Shown: one piece after another, positions 41,728 through 51,194 of the stretch
How the letters are laid out: each line of letters begins with the position of its first letter
Position numbering within the stretch: the stretch's first letter is position 1
Assembly (NCBI GenBank): GCA_021799495.1
Contig: JAJZAI010000001.1
Span: 116,654 to 180,653 of the forward strand
Length of the DNA stretch: 64,000 nucleotides
Direction: 5' to 3'
DNA from: Deltaproteobacteria bacterium
GTDB taxonomy: Bacteria > Desulfobacterota > Binatia > Binatales > Binataceae
Notes under the pieces: model-generated
The model's input: the letters and a program-made list of their open reading frames with translations, nothing else
What the model was told of the DNA's origin: nothing
Databases searched by the model: none
Translations under genes and position numbers: made by a program

Positions 41728-43296
41728 ATGCGATCGGCGGGCGGAGAGCGGGGTATTGCGGATTGGCTTCCGCAAGGCGTTGAGCGGCGCTCCGACGGCT
41801 TTACCCTCGCGTGGATTTGCGGTGTCGCGCTGGCGATTCGCCTCTACCTGAGCCTTACCAGCTACTGCATCTCGGGCGACGGCGTCGCCTACCTTGCGAT
41901 GGCGCAGGATTTTGCCGCGGGACTGCCGCGCCAGGCGTTGGATCATGTTTTTTCGCCGCTCTACCCGCTACTGATCGCCGCCGCACACGTGGCGATCCCG
42001 GATTGGGAGATGGCCGGAAATCTGGTCTCGGCCATGATGGGCACGGCGGCCGTCGCGACCATTTTTGGCATGACGCGGGCGGCAATGGGCCGTCGCGATC
42101 TGGCGATCGGCGCCGCTGCGCTGACCGCGATCCATCCGGATATGGCCGCCTATTCCGCGTCAGTTCGCACTGAAGCAGGCTATATCATGCTGATGACGGC
42201 AGCGGTATGGTCGCTGATCGCGGCCCTTGACCGCCGCCGCCTGCCGCTGGTTGTCTCCGCCGGCGCGATCGGAGGTTTAGCGTACCTGTTCCGCACTGAA
42301 GCGATCGCGTTCCTGCCATTCGCCGCCATTTTCATGGTTCTGGGCGCGCCGCTCTGGCGCCGATGGTCGCTTGGATGGGCGATCGTCGCCGCGATAACTT
42401 TCTGCGGTTCATTTTTGCTGATCGCCTCGCCGTATCTGGTTTATCTGCGCATAAGTTCCGGCCACTGGATTCTCAGCCGCGAATTCACCGCCGCCATGAT
42501 GTACGGGATGGGCGAAGTGGCGCCGAATTCACGGCATTGGCAGGCTCTGGGCTATTCCACGCATGTTTCGGCGCTGACGCCGATTTTCGCCGACCCGATG
42601 CGTTATCTCCGCAAAGTCGGCGACGATTTGCTGGGAACGCTGATCGGTTTCGTCCGTGCGATGGGTCCCGCGCCCGTAATTCTGCTGCCGATCGGGCTTT
42701 GGGGCCGGGGCCGCGCGATCGCGGCGAATTTCGCCGAAGCGATGCTGACGCTGCTTACTTTGGCCTACGCGGGCGGTTTTGCGATTTCTTATACTGGCGC
42801 CCGCTTCATGCTCCATGTGATTCCGTACGTCTTTGGCTGGACGATCGCCGGGCTCGCCGCCGCCTCTAACGCGCTTGAAAGAATGATGGACCAGGCGGCT
42901 AAATTCCCACTGCCGCATGGCGCGCTTGCCGCCGCCGTCGCGCTCACGATGCTGCCGCAAACGCTGTGGCCGATCGGTTACGACCAGCGGGGCTTCCGCC
43001 ACGCCGGCGAGGAAATTGCGACTCGCGCCGCCGGGCGTCCGATTGCGGTCGTGGCGCGGGACGGACGGGTGGCGTTTTACGCGCACGCCCGCTTCATCCT
43101 GCTCGGCGATCCGGGGCAAGGCGGCCTTTGCCGCTGGCTCGAGGCGCGTCCGGAGGCGGGCTACCTGTTGCTGGGCGATCGCGACGTGCACCGCTTCCGC
43201 GCGCCGGCCGCCACGCCGTGCCTTGCGCCAGTCCGGCGTTACGGCCGTTATGGCAAGGGCTACTTCGAGCTGTTCGTCATCAACCGCTCGAAATGA
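41728..43296 (+). CDS. GT-C type membrane glycosyltransferase (GT39-like)
   Basis: A 522-residue multi-pass membrane protein with about 10-11 helices. After the first helix comes the loop SYCISGDGVAYLAMAQDF, with the acidic residue that GT-C/ArnT-PMT-like glycosyltransferases use for catalysis, then SPLYPLLIAA and a second-loop AYSASVRTEAGYIM. The soluble C-terminal part is short. Such enzymes transfer sugars from polyprenyl phosphates to proteins or lipids on the outer face of the membrane. The DPM1-like GT2 gene 33 bases downstream could supply the polyprenyl-phosphate sugar. Confidence 0.78.
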   Translation: MRSAGGERGIADWLPQGVERRSDGFTLAWICGVALAIRLYLSLTSYCISGDGVAYLAMAQDFAAGLPRQALDHVFSPLYPLLIAAAHVAIPDWEMAGNLVSAMMGTAAVATIFGMTRAAMGRRDLAIGAAALTAIHPDMAAYSASVRTEAGYIMLMTAAVWSLIAALDRRRLPLVVSAGAIGGLAYLFRTEAIAFLPFAAIFMVLGAPLWRRWSLGWAIVAAITFCGSFLLIASPYLVYLRISSGHWILSREFTAAMMYGMGEVAPNSRHWQALGYSTHVSALTPIFADPMRYLRKVGDDLLGTLIGFVRAMGPAPVILLPIGLWGRGRAIAANFAEAMLTLLTLAYAGGFAISYTGARFMLHVIPYVFGWTIAGLAAASNALERMMDQAAKFPLPHGALAAAVALTMLPQTLWPIGYDQRGFRHAGEEIATRAAGRPIAVVARDGRVAFYAHARFILLGDPGQGGLCRWLEARPEAGYLLLGDRDVHRFRAPAATPCLAPVRRYGRYGKGYFELFVINRSK

Positions 43297-43329
43297 CGCG
43301 CCGGTTGTGCTCCGATTTATGGAATTGCG

Positions 43330-44331
43330 ATGACGCCCGCCGCTCCCATATCCGGCTCGCCGCGCATTCCGGCTCCGTCCGAAGCGGCGCGGGTCGATCT
43401 TTCGCTGGTCGTGCCGGTTCATAACGAAGCCGCCGGGCTCGACGAGTTTTTTTCACGCACGATCGCGGTGCTGGATAAGCTCGGGCTGACCTGGGAAATC
43501 GTCTGCGTCAACGACGGCAGCGGCGACGCCAGCCTCGACCGCCTGCTCGAATACCATCGGCGCAACCCGGCGATAAAAATCGTGAATCTGTCGCGCAATT
43601 TCGGCAAGGACATCGCGCTCAGCGCCGGCCTCGATTACTCCCGCGGCGCCGCCGTCGTGCCGATCGACGCCGACTTGCAAGACCCGCCGGAGTTGATCGA
43701 GCGGATGGTCGCGAAGTGGCGTGAGGGCTTCGACATGGTTTACGCCGTGCGCAACCGGCGCGACGGCGACAGTTGGCTGAAGCGCGTGACCGCGCGCTTT
43801 TTCTACCGGATTTTCGACCGCATCACCGATATTCCGGCGCCGCGCGATACCGGCGATTTCCGCCTGCTCGATCGCCGCGTCGTCGACGTGCTGACGCGGC
43901 TGCCGGAACGCACCCGCTTCATGAAGGGGCTGTTCGCGTGGGTCGGCTATCGCCACGCCGCGATTTCATACGATCGCGAAGCCCGGCGCGCCGGGGACAC
44001 CAAATGGAGTTACTGGCGGCTCTGGAATTTCGCGCTCGACGCGATCACTTCATTCAGTTCGCTGCCGCTCAAAATCTGGAGCTATCTGGGTCTCGTGATA
44101 TCGGTGTTCGCGTTCCTGTACGCGCTGTTCCTCGCGGGACTGAAAATCATCCGCGGCATCGATGTGCCCGGTTACGCCTCGATCATGGTGGCGGTGCTCT
44201 TCTTCGGCGGCGTGCAACTGATTTCGCTCGGCATCATCGGCGAGTACCTCGCGCGGATGTACAACGAAGTCAAAGGCCGGCCGCTCTATCTCGTGCGCAA
44301 CGCCTGGGGCTTCGAGAAGCCGGCCCGTTAG
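43330..44331 (+). CDS. Polyprenyl-phosphate glycosyltransferase (GT2, DPM1/GtrB-like)
   Basis: A 333-residue enzyme that charges polyprenyl phosphate with a sugar nucleotide. The GT2 domain has DLSLVVPVHNEAAGL, IVCVNDGSGDAS, VNLSRNFGKDIALSAGLDYS and the DxD-type VPIDADLQDPPE. Then come RNRRDGDSWLKR and GDTKWSYWRLWNFALDAITSFSS, the amphipathic helix before two C-terminal membrane helices (~245-305). This is the ArnC/GtrB layout. It is sandwiched between GT-C membrane proteins, its expected acceptor-side partners. GGAA lies just before the ATG. Confidence 0.93.
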   Translation: MTPAAPISGSPRIPAPSEAARVDLSLVVPVHNEAAGLDEFFSRTIAVLDKLGLTWEIVCVNDGSGDASLDRLLEYHRRNPAIKIVNLSRNFGKDIALSAGLDYSRGAAVVPIDADLQDPPELIERMVAKWREGFDMVYAVRNRRDGDSWLKRVTARFFYRIFDRITDIPAPRDTGDFRLLDRRVVDVLTRLPERTRFMKGLFAWVGYRHAAISYDREARRAGDTKWSYWRLWNFALDAITSFSSLPLKIWSYLGLVISVFAFLYALFLAGLKIIRGIDVPGYASIMVAVLFFGGVQLISLGIIGEYLARMYNEVKGRPLYLVRNAWGFEKPAR

Positions 44332-44336
44332 CCGCG

Positions 44337-45110
44337 ATGGACGCCAGCCTCTATCCGCGGATGGCCGCGGTCGAAGACGCGCATTGGTGGTTCAGCGGCC
44401 GGCGCGCGATCGTCGATCGGCTGATCGCGCGCCTTGCGCTCCCGCCCGACGCCGCGATTCTGGAGCCCGGATGCGGCACGGGCGGAAATTTCCCGATGCT
44501 CGCGCGGCGCGGCCGGCTCCACGCGATGGACAGCGATCCCACCGCGATAAGTTTCGCGGCCGCGCGCGGACTGGCGACATTGGCCGAAGGCGCGTTGCCC
44601 GATCGAGTGCCGTTCGGCGACACGCTGTTCGACCTCGTCGTGATAACCGACGTGCTGGAACATCTCGACGATCCCGCAAGCGCGTTGCGCGCGCTCCATC
44701 GCCGACTCAAGCCGCGCGGCGCCTTGCTTGCGACCGTGCCAGCCGGCCCGTGGATGTGGAGCGAACACGACGTCACGCATCATCATCGCCGCCGCTTCCG
44801 CGCCGCGGAACTCGGCGCGCTGCTGCGCGCCGGCGGCTTCGAGATTACCTATTTGAGCCACTACAACTTTTTGCTGTTTCCGGTAATCGCCGGCGCGCGG
44901 ATAATCCAGCGGCTGCGCCCGCCCGACGGCGCCGCCGCGCGCCACGATTTGACGATGCCGCCGGCGGGGCTTAATCGCGTCCTGCGCGGAATTTTTTCCA
45001 GCGAACGGTTCGTCGTCGGCGCCGCGCGGATTCCATTCGGCGTCTCTTTGATCGCGCTGGCCCGCGCGACCGCCCCGGCCGACCGATCCGCGGCGGCGGG
45101 CGGCGCCTGA
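44337..45110 (+). CDS. Class I SAM-dependent methyltransferase
   Basis: A 257-residue protein with the family start MAAVEDAHWWFSGRRAIVDR seen in methyltransferases of polysaccharide loci. Motif I is ILEPGCGTGGNFPML, acidic strand AMDSDPTA, motif II FDLVVITDVLEHLDDP and motif III LKPRGALLATVPAG. The ATG is 5 bases after the GT2 stop and its own stop is 1 base before the next ATG, so it is tightly coupled to both glycosyltransferase genes. It may methylate the lipid-linked sugar or its carrier. The substrate is unknown. Confidence 0.88.
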   Translation: MDASLYPRMAAVEDAHWWFSGRRAIVDRLIARLALPPDAAILEPGCGTGGNFPMLARRGRLHAMDSDPTAISFAAARGLATLAEGALPDRVPFGDTLFDLVVITDVLEHLDDPASALRALHRRLKPRGALLATVPAGPWMWSEHDVTHHHRRRFRAAELGALLRAGGFEITYLSHYNFLLFPVIAGARIIQRLRPPDGAAARHDLTMPPAGLNRVLRGIFSSERFVVGAARIPFGVSLIALARATAPADRSAAAGGA

Positions 45111-45111
45111 A

Positions 45112-46830
45112 ATGCGCAATTCAGCCGCGCGCTTCACCGCGGCCTTCGCCGCGGCGTGCGCATTCCTCGCGATCCTCGGCCCGACGGCGCCTTTCACGCG
45201 CGAGCTTGGCGTATGCGAGTCCGGAGCGGTGCGCGACGTGCTGGCCGGCAATGTCATCCTGCCGCGCTTTATCCCCGGCCCCTACGTGCATGTGCCGCCG
45301 CTGTATTGGTGGATCGCCGCGCTTTGCGTGAAGGCGCTCGGCTGGACCGAACTGGCGTTGCGCGCGCCGGCGCTGCTCGGCGCCGCGCTCACCTGCGCCG
45401 CGATTTATGCCTGGGGATGCGCCGCGATCGGACGGCGCGCGGCCTTCTGGTCCGCGGTCGCGCTGCTCACCGGCCATTTCTTTATCGACGCCGCCCGCCA
45501 GCCGCGGATGGATACGCTGCTCGCGCTGTTCGCGACCGTCGCGGCGCTGGCGCTCGAGCGCGCGCTGGCGCCCGCGAACGGCCGCGGCCCTGATGCGGCT
45601 GGCGAAGCGCGATCGCGTCACTTCGCGGCCGCCGCACTCGCGATCGGTCTTGGCATCCTCGCCAAGGGCGTTCTCGGAATCGTCCTGCCGGCGGCCGCCG
45701 CGGGCCTTTATCTGATTGCACGCTGGCGCTGGCGCGACATTTTCAGCCTCAACCTGATTTTGACGTTCACCGCCGGTCTGGCGATCGGGCTTGCATGGTA
45801 CGTCGCGGGATACGCTGAAGGCGGACGGAAATTTCTCGATTGGCAGCTTGATATGAATCTCTGGAGCCGGTTCATCCCGACCGGCGCGGGCGGCGCCGGC
45901 TACTGCGCGCATCCGTTCTGGTACTTCGCGCCGCACGTGCTCGCCGGCTTCATGCCGTGGACGCTCTATCTGCCCGCCGCCGCGATTCCGCTTGCGCCCG
46001 CGCGCGCCCGCGCGATCCCCGAGCCGATCTTTTATTCGCTCTGCTGGTTCGCGGGAATATTTCTTTTCTTCTCGTCGTCGCAGGGGAAATGCCTGGTTTA
46101 CATTCTCCCGGCCTTCCCGCCGCTTGCGATTATCGCCGGCTACGCGATCGACGCGGCGCTCGCAAGCGCCGGCGGCGAGACGCGGCGCGAGCGATGGACC
46201 GTGCGCCTCTTCACGCTCGCGAACGCGCCGATCGCGCTCGCCGCTTTCGCCGCGGCGCTTGCGCTTGGCTTCGCGCTGTGGCGCGGAACCATGCCGATGC
46301 CGCGGCTGCATTTGCATTCCGCCGACCGCCGCGCGCTGGAAATCGCCGGCGCGTTCGCCGCCCGCCGCGCGCCCGCGCTAGCCGCGATCGCGATCGCATT
46401 TCTGGCAAGCGGAACCCTGCTTGCGATCGGGTTGGCGCGCGCCGATCTTCCGCGCCAGGCGCACGGCATGCTGCTCTTCGCGGCGGCGGCTTCGTTCTTC
46501 TGGTTCGGCCTGATCGCGCCCGCGCAGGCCAAACAGGAAACGCTCAAGGATTTCGCGCGCGCGATCGCGCAGGCGCTGCCGCCCGGTGCCGCGGCGGTCC
46601 ATCTTGGACTGAGCGACTGCGATCTGAATTTTTATTCGCCCGCGCCGCTTGAACTGATCTATCGCCTGCGATGCGGCCCCGATGCGCCGCGCTTCGTCGT
46701 CGCGCGCGAGGCCGATTTCATGGCCGCCGCGCCTGCCAATCGCGCCTGCTATGCGCCGATTCTCGAATCGGCGCCGGTCGATTCGGCCGGCCCGCGCGTG
46801 CTGCTCAAACTGAATGCGCCGCCAGGATGA
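45112..46830 (+). CDS. GT39-family membrane glycosyltransferase (ArnT-like)
   Basis: A 572-residue membrane protein with about 11-12 helices. The first periplasmic loop, TRELGVCESGAVRDVLAGN, carries the acidic pair of ArnT-like GT-C enzymes. PRFIPGPYVHVPPLYWWIAAL is the classic following motif, and ARQPRMDTLLALFA is the second-loop motif. ArnT itself adds aminoarabinose to lipid A; here only the class is supported. It is last of the four-gene plus-strand glycosylation operon and converges on a methyltransferase gene 12 bases away. Confidence 0.87.
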   Translation: MRNSAARFTAAFAAACAFLAILGPTAPFTRELGVCESGAVRDVLAGNVILPRFIPGPYVHVPPLYWWIAALCVKALGWTELALRAPALLGAALTCAAIYAWGCAAIGRRAAFWSAVALLTGHFFIDAARQPRMDTLLALFATVAALALERALAPANGRGPDAAGEARSRHFAAAALAIGLGILAKGVLGIVLPAAAAGLYLIARWRWRDIFSLNLILTFTAGLAIGLAWYVAGYAEGGRKFLDWQLDMNLWSRFIPTGAGGAGYCAHPFWYFAPHVLAGFMPWTLYLPAAAIPLAPARARAIPEPIFYSLCWFAGIFLFFSSSQGKCLVYILPAFPPLAIIAGYAIDAALASAGGETRRERWTVRLFTLANAPIALAAFAAALALGFALWRGTMPMPRLHLHSADRRALEIAGAFAARRAPALAAIAIAFLASGTLLAIGLARADLPRQAHGMLLFAAAASFFWFGLIAPAQAKQETLKDFARAIAQALPPGAAAVHLGLSDCDLNFYSPAPLELIYRLRCGPDAPRFVVAREADFMAAAPANRACYAPILESAPVDSAGPRVLLKLNAPPG

Positions 46831-46842
46831 CGCCGGCGGCCG

Positions 46843-47601
46843 TCACGCCGGCTCGGCGACGTAATACTGCGTCCAGAGCATCCAGTCCATCCGCCCGCCG
46901 CGCGTCCGTTTTTCGAGCCATCGTTCCAGCCTGAGGCCGCGTTCGCCGCCGAATTCGGCGACGACGGGCAGATACATCCCGCTGCTGAAACGTTCGCGGA
47001 CGCGAAACCCGGCGGACGCGATCTGCTCCGTCACGGCGCGCGCGCTCAGCAAATTTACATGGCCGGTTTCAAAAACCGCTTCTCCGTAAATCCGGCGGAC
47101 AAGTTTGATCACGCCCGGCGCCAGCGCGATCCGGCATGCGATTTCGAGCAGGCTGTAACGCTGCGGCGTCGAAAGAATCAATCTTCCTTGAGGCGCGATC
47201 AGCCGGCGCATCGCGGCGAGCGCTCCGGCGGAATCCGGAAAATGTTCGATCACTTCGCTGCACAGGATCACGTCGAAGGCGCGCTCGGGCAGCGCGCTCG
47301 CAAGGATATCGTCGCGCAAAAGGGTGAGATTCGGATGGCGCGCCGCGATCGCCGCGGCGTGGCGCAAATTACCTTCGGCGACGTCGGTCGCGGCCGCCTC
47401 CGCGAATAACTCCGCCAGCGTGTCGAGATAGACTCCGGCGCCGAAACCGACTTCAAGCGCGCGGCGCGCTCCGGCCTGCGCGCGTTCCCGCAATTGCGCG
47501 ACAATCCAGTCGCGGCGCGTGCGATGCAGCCAGCGCCGGGTCGGATTCTTCGACGCGTAAAGCGTCTCGAGCAACAGCGTCAGCTCGGTGTCAGTCGCCA
47601 T
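46843..47601 (-). CDS. Class I SAM-dependent methyltransferase
   Basis: A 252-residue enzyme with motif I ALEVGFGAGVYLDTLAELF, TDVAEGNLRHAA, FDVILCSEVIEHFPDSAGAL and LIAPQGRLILSTPQRYSLLE. The second half, ETGHVNLLSARAVTEQIASAGFRV, is typical of ubiquinone/menaquinone-like and polysaccharide-locus methyltransferases. It is divergent from the membrane protein at 47.7 kb and convergent with the ArnT-like gene. It is not a close copy of the methyltransferase at 44.3 kb. The substrate is unknown. Confidence 0.88.
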   Translation of the reverse strand: MATDTELTLLLETLYASKNPTRRWLHRTRRDWIVAQLRERAQAGARRALEVGFGAGVYLDTLAELFAEAAATDVAEGNLRHAAAIAARHPNLTLLRDDILASALPERAFDVILCSEVIEHFPDSAGALAAMRRLIAPQGRLILSTPQRYSLLEIACRIALAPGVIKLVRRIYGEAVFETGHVNLLSARAVTEQIASAGFRVRERFSSGMYLPVVAEFGGERGLRLERWLEKRTRGGRMDWMLWTQYYVAEPA

Positions 47602-47744
47602 CGAGTGAGCGATTTTACTCTCTTTCCGCGCGCCCGCGAGATTCGCCTGCGGATGCCGCGCTTGGAGCGATCACGGCGGCGGTTTAAGCTGAGCCGCGAC
47701 GCCTCGCGCGAGCGCCGCGTCACGCCTGTTTCAGGTGACCTTGA

Positions 47745-49856
47745 TTGACCACTAAACCTTTGGCGCGCCGCGATCGCTTCGGCCTGGCCGCCTTCGCCGC
47801 CTATCTCGCCGTCTCGGTTGCGCTTTTCGGCCGCGCCGCGCTCGCCCATCCCTCATCGGCGTATATCGGCGTGACCGAGGATCCGACGGTTTACATGTGG
47901 TTCCTCGCATGGTGGCCGTATGCGATAGCGCATCATCTGAATCCGTTCGTCACCGATCTGCTGTGGGCGCCGGCCGGCTTCAACGTGACATGGACCACCG
48001 GGATTCCGCTCGCCGCGTTCGCCGCCGCGCCGATCACCGCGCGCTTCGGCCCGGTGGTCGCGTACAACCTGATGTGCCTGCTCGCTCCGGCGCTGGCCGG
48101 ATGGACCGCATTTCTGCTCTGCCGGCGAATTTGCGGGCGCTGGCTGCCAGCGTTGGCGGGCGGCGCGATCTTCGCCTTTTCCGGATATATGCTCGTGGAA
48201 CTCAGCGCGCATCTGGTGCTGATTCTGGTCTTCACGATTCCGCTCGCCGCCCATCTTGCGATCCGCCGGCTGGAGGGCGATCTCGGCGCGGCCGTTTTCG
48301 CGTTCGCGACGGCGGCGACGCTGGCCGCGACTTTTCTGATCTCGCTTGAAATTGCGGCGACGCTGACCTTCTTCGGCGCGGTCGCGCTGGCGCTCGGCTA
48401 CTGGTTAGGCGACGACGCCAACCGCTTGCGGATACGCGCGCTGGCCGCGCCGCTCGCGGCCGCATACGCGATCGCCGGCGCGGCGGTTTCGCCGTACATC
48501 CACTTTTTCTTCCGCCCCGGCCATCCGCGCTCGCCGATCAATTCTCCCGGCGCCTATTCGGCGGACCTGCTCAATTTCATTGTTCCGACTCCGGCGAACT
48601 GGATCGGCCAATTGCCGCCGCTCGCCGAACTTTCGCGCCGGTTTCCGGGCGCGATGGTCGATACCTGCGGCTACCTCGGCCTGCCACTGATCGTAATCGC
48701 GATTCTCCACCTGCGGGCGCATCGCGGCGAAACGCGCGCCCGCGTGCTGGTTTGGAGCGCCGCGATCGCCGCCGTGGCGGCGCTCGGCCCGCGCCTGCAT
48801 CTGGCCGGCGCCGAAACCGTTCCGATGCCGTGGAAGATCGCGCGCCACCTGCCGCTCATCGACAACGCGCTTCCCGCGCGCTTCGCGATTTACGCGGACC
48901 TCGCGCTGGCGATGATCGCGGCGCTCTGGCTCGCGGACGCCGCGGTCGGCCGCAACGCGAAAATCGGCGCGCTGGCGGCGATCGCGCTCTTCATGGCGCC
49001 GAATCCGGGGCGGGCCGATCATGTCACGCCGGTCGATTTGCCCGCGTTTTTCGCCAACGGCGGCTATCGCCAGGCGCTCGCGCCGGGCGAAATCACGATC
49101 GCGCTGCCATACGGTGCGAACGGTCCGAGCATGCTCTGGCAGGCGCTTTCCGGAATGTATTTCCGGATGGCGGGCGGATGGACCAGCATCACGCCGCGCG
49201 AATTCCAAAGCTGGCCGGCGGTCAACGCGTTGCTGCGGCGGAGCGTGATTCCCGATTTTGCGGATCAATTATACGCCTTCGCCGCGAATCATCAGGCGCG
49301 CACGGTCATTATCGACGAGCGGAACCGCGCCGCGTGGGCGCCCCTGCTGAATCCGCTCGGAATCGCGCCCGACATCGCCGGCGGCGTCGCGATTTATCGC
49401 CTGCCGGATTCCGAACTGGCGCGCTGGCGCGGCGTCGGCGCGCTGGCGATGGAGCGCCGCTCGGATGCGCAGCGTTTCGCGCAGATGCTCGCGGCGGGCC
49501 AACGCTGGCTCGCGGCGCACCGCCCTGCCGCACGGTTGACGCCGCTGCGCGCGGAGCGGGCGGGCCTGCTGCCGGCGCGTACCGCCAACGATCCCGATCC
49601 GCGCACCTCGAACGGACTGTTTCTGGGGCCGCTGCCGGACAACGCAATCGGCGTCGGCGTGGTCGGCACGTGGGACGCACTCGCGCCGCTTGCGCGGCAA
49701 TACCAAGCGGCCGGGAACCGGGTCTATTTTCCATACCCGCATCGGCTCGGCGCCGCGCCGCGCGGCGACCTCTTCATGCGCCTGATGGTCGTCGCGTTCA
49801 GTCCGGACGGACTCGCCGCGGCCATGCCGCCGCCGCTTCCGCCCACGCCGCGATAG
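47745..49856 (+). CDS. Large polytopic membrane protein, probable GT-C glycosyltransferase
   Basis: A 703-residue protein with about 11 membrane helices in its first ~430 residues. It has the acidic first loop YIGVTEDPTVYMWFLAWWPYAI and a second-loop FSGYMLVELSAHL. The remaining ~270 residues form a mixed soluble domain outside the membrane (DHVTPVDLPAFFANGGYRQ, EITIALPYGANGPSMLWQ). The topology resembles YfhO/GT39-like proteins, but no diagnostic motif proves a transferase. The start is TTG with AGGTGA 6 bases upstream. It follows the glycosylation operon and may act in the same pathway. Confidence 0.65.
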   Translation: MTTKPLARRDRFGLAAFAAYLAVSVALFGRAALAHPSSAYIGVTEDPTVYMWFLAWWPYAIAHHLNPFVTDLLWAPAGFNVTWTTGIPLAAFAAAPITARFGPVVAYNLMCLLAPALAGWTAFLLCRRICGRWLPALAGGAIFAFSGYMLVELSAHLVLILVFTIPLAAHLAIRRLEGDLGAAVFAFATAATLAATFLISLEIAATLTFFGAVALALGYWLGDDANRLRIRALAAPLAAAYAIAGAAVSPYIHFFFRPGHPRSPINSPGAYSADLLNFIVPTPANWIGQLPPLAELSRRFPGAMVDTCGYLGLPLIVIAILHLRAHRGETRARVLVWSAAIAAVAALGPRLHLAGAETVPMPWKIARHLPLIDNALPARFAIYADLALAMIAALWLADAAVGRNAKIGALAAIALFMAPNPGRADHVTPVDLPAFFANGGYRQALAPGEITIALPYGANGPSMLWQALSGMYFRMAGGWTSITPREFQSWPAVNALLRRSVIPDFADQLYAFAANHQARTVIIDERNRAAWAPLLNPLGIAPDIAGGVAIYRLPDSELARWRGVGALAMERRSDAQRFAQMLAAGQRWLAAHRPAARLTPLRAERAGLLPARTANDPDPRTSNGLFLGPLPDNAIGVGVVGTWDALAPLARQYQAAGNRVYFPYPHRLGAAPRGDLFMRLMVVAFSPDGLAAAMPPPLPPTPR

Positions 49857-49918
49857 TTCGGCGTAGCGCCGGCGCGGCTCGTCCGGACGGCGAAACCGGT
49901 TGTCAACGGCCGCGAGCG

Positions 49919-51073
49919 ATGACAGGCTTGCCCTGCGTGTCCAAGGCGATCACAAACCGCCGCGCCGGCGCGGAAGTATCGGAGACGAAGGCGCCCGGCG
50001 GCCAGCAGACGCCGGCGGCGAATGGCGAGTCGGCGGCCCCGATGATTCACGCGGTGATCGCGATCGCGATTCTCGCGCTGGTGGTCGCCGGATGCGCGCT
50101 GGTGCTGCTGCCGTTCGCCACCGCGATGCTGTGGGCGGCGATTCTGACTTTTTCGACCTGGGCGCTGTTCCGCCAGTTGACGGCCATCCTCGGCGGACGC
50201 GCGACGCTGGCGGCGCTGGTGATGACGCTCGCGCTCGCGTCGGTCATCGTCGCGCCGTTCGTCGCCGTCGGCAACGGCCTTGCGGAAAACGTGAGCGCCG
50301 TGGCGAGCGTGATTCGCAATGGCTTCGAGCAGGGGCCGCGCGAACCGCCCGCCTGGATCAGCGACATCCCGGTGCTGGGCTTCCATATACACGACTACCT
50401 CACTCGCCTCGCGACCGATCCCGCCGCGCGCACCGACGCGGTTCGCGCGCTCGTCAAACCGCTGCGCGAGTATGCGCTCGACCTCGGCAAGGCGATCGGC
50501 CACGGCCTGCTCGATATCACGCTGAGCCTGCTGATTTGCTTCTTTTTGTATCGCGACGGCGAAGCCGCGGCCGCCCGCCTGCGCAATCTTGCGATTCAGC
50601 TCGCGGGAGCGCGCGGCGAACATCTGCTGACCGTCGCGCACGATACGGTCAGGGGCGTCGTTTACGGCGTGATCGGAACTTCGCTGATTCAGGGCGCGCT
50701 CGGCGGGTTGGGCTTCCTAATCGCCGGCGTGCCGGGAGCGCCGCTGCTCGGGTTTGGCACCTTCCTCCTCGCGTTCGTGCCGATGGGTCCGCTTTTGCTG
50801 TGGGGTCCGGCGGCGGGATGGCTCTATTTTCAGGACCAGCGCACGTGGGCGATTTTCCTCGCGGCGTGGATGACTATCACCGGCAGCCTGGTTGACCACG
50901 TGCTGAAACCTTATGTGATCGCGCGCACCGGCGGCGCGCCGTTCCTGATCGTCCTGTTCGGCGTGCTCGGCGGCGCGCTCGCCTTCGGATTTATCGGCGT
51001 CTTCCTCGGGCCGACGCTGCTCGCGGTCGGCTACGCGCTGCTCGACGAGTGGAGCACGCAACTGGCCGATTGA
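49919..51073 (+). CDS. AI-2E family transporter (PerM/YdiK-like permease)
   Basis: A 384-residue membrane protein. An N-terminal polar stretch of ~40 residues precedes the family's helices (IHAVIAIAILALVVAGCALVLLPF). A soluble middle region (SDIPVLGFHIHDYL to GKAIGHG) follows, then ITLSLLICFFLYRDGEAAA, GVVYGVIGTSLIQGALGGLGFLIAGVPGAPLLGFGTFLLAFVP and the C-terminal DHVLKPYVIARTGGAPFL...GVLGGALAFGFIGVFLGP. The last two motifs are diagnostic of the family, whose members export small molecules or sodium. ATG 49919 is used; a GTG at 49937 is possible. The frame stays open far upstream but overlaps the preceding gene. Confidence 0.92.
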   Translation: MTGLPCVSKAITNRRAGAEVSETKAPGGQQTPAANGESAAPMIHAVIAIAILALVVAGCALVLLPFATAMLWAAILTFSTWALFRQLTAILGGRATLAALVMTLALASVIVAPFVAVGNGLAENVSAVASVIRNGFEQGPREPPAWISDIPVLGFHIHDYLTRLATDPAARTDAVRALVKPLREYALDLGKAIGHGLLDITLSLLICFFLYRDGEAAAARLRNLAIQLAGARGEHLLTVAHDTVRGVVYGVIGTSLIQGALGGLGFLIAGVPGAPLLGFGTFLLAFVPMGPLLLWGPAAGWLYFQDQRTWAIFLAAWMTITGSLVDHVLKPYVIARTGGAPFLIVLFGVLGGALAFGFIGVFLGPTLLAVGYALLDEWSTQLAD

Positions 51074-51127
51074 AGCGCACCGCGGATCGCAGCCGCATCG
51101 GGCGGGCAAGCTTGCGACCGCCTATCC

Positions 51128-51168
51128 AAAAAACAACGGCGGCGGAATCCAAAGATTCCGCCGCCGTT
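51128..51168 (-). terminator. Strong terminator of the DUF4382 gene (possibly bidirectional)
   Basis: A 15-base perfect stem AACGGCGGCGGAATC (51135-51149 with 51154-51168) and 4-base loop is followed on the minus strand by GTTTTTT. On the plus strand only GTTTG follows, so it serves the minus-strand gene best and the AI-2E gene less well. Confidence 0.92.
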
Positions 51169-51194
51169 TGTGTCAGGTGAGGTCAGTTAACCGA

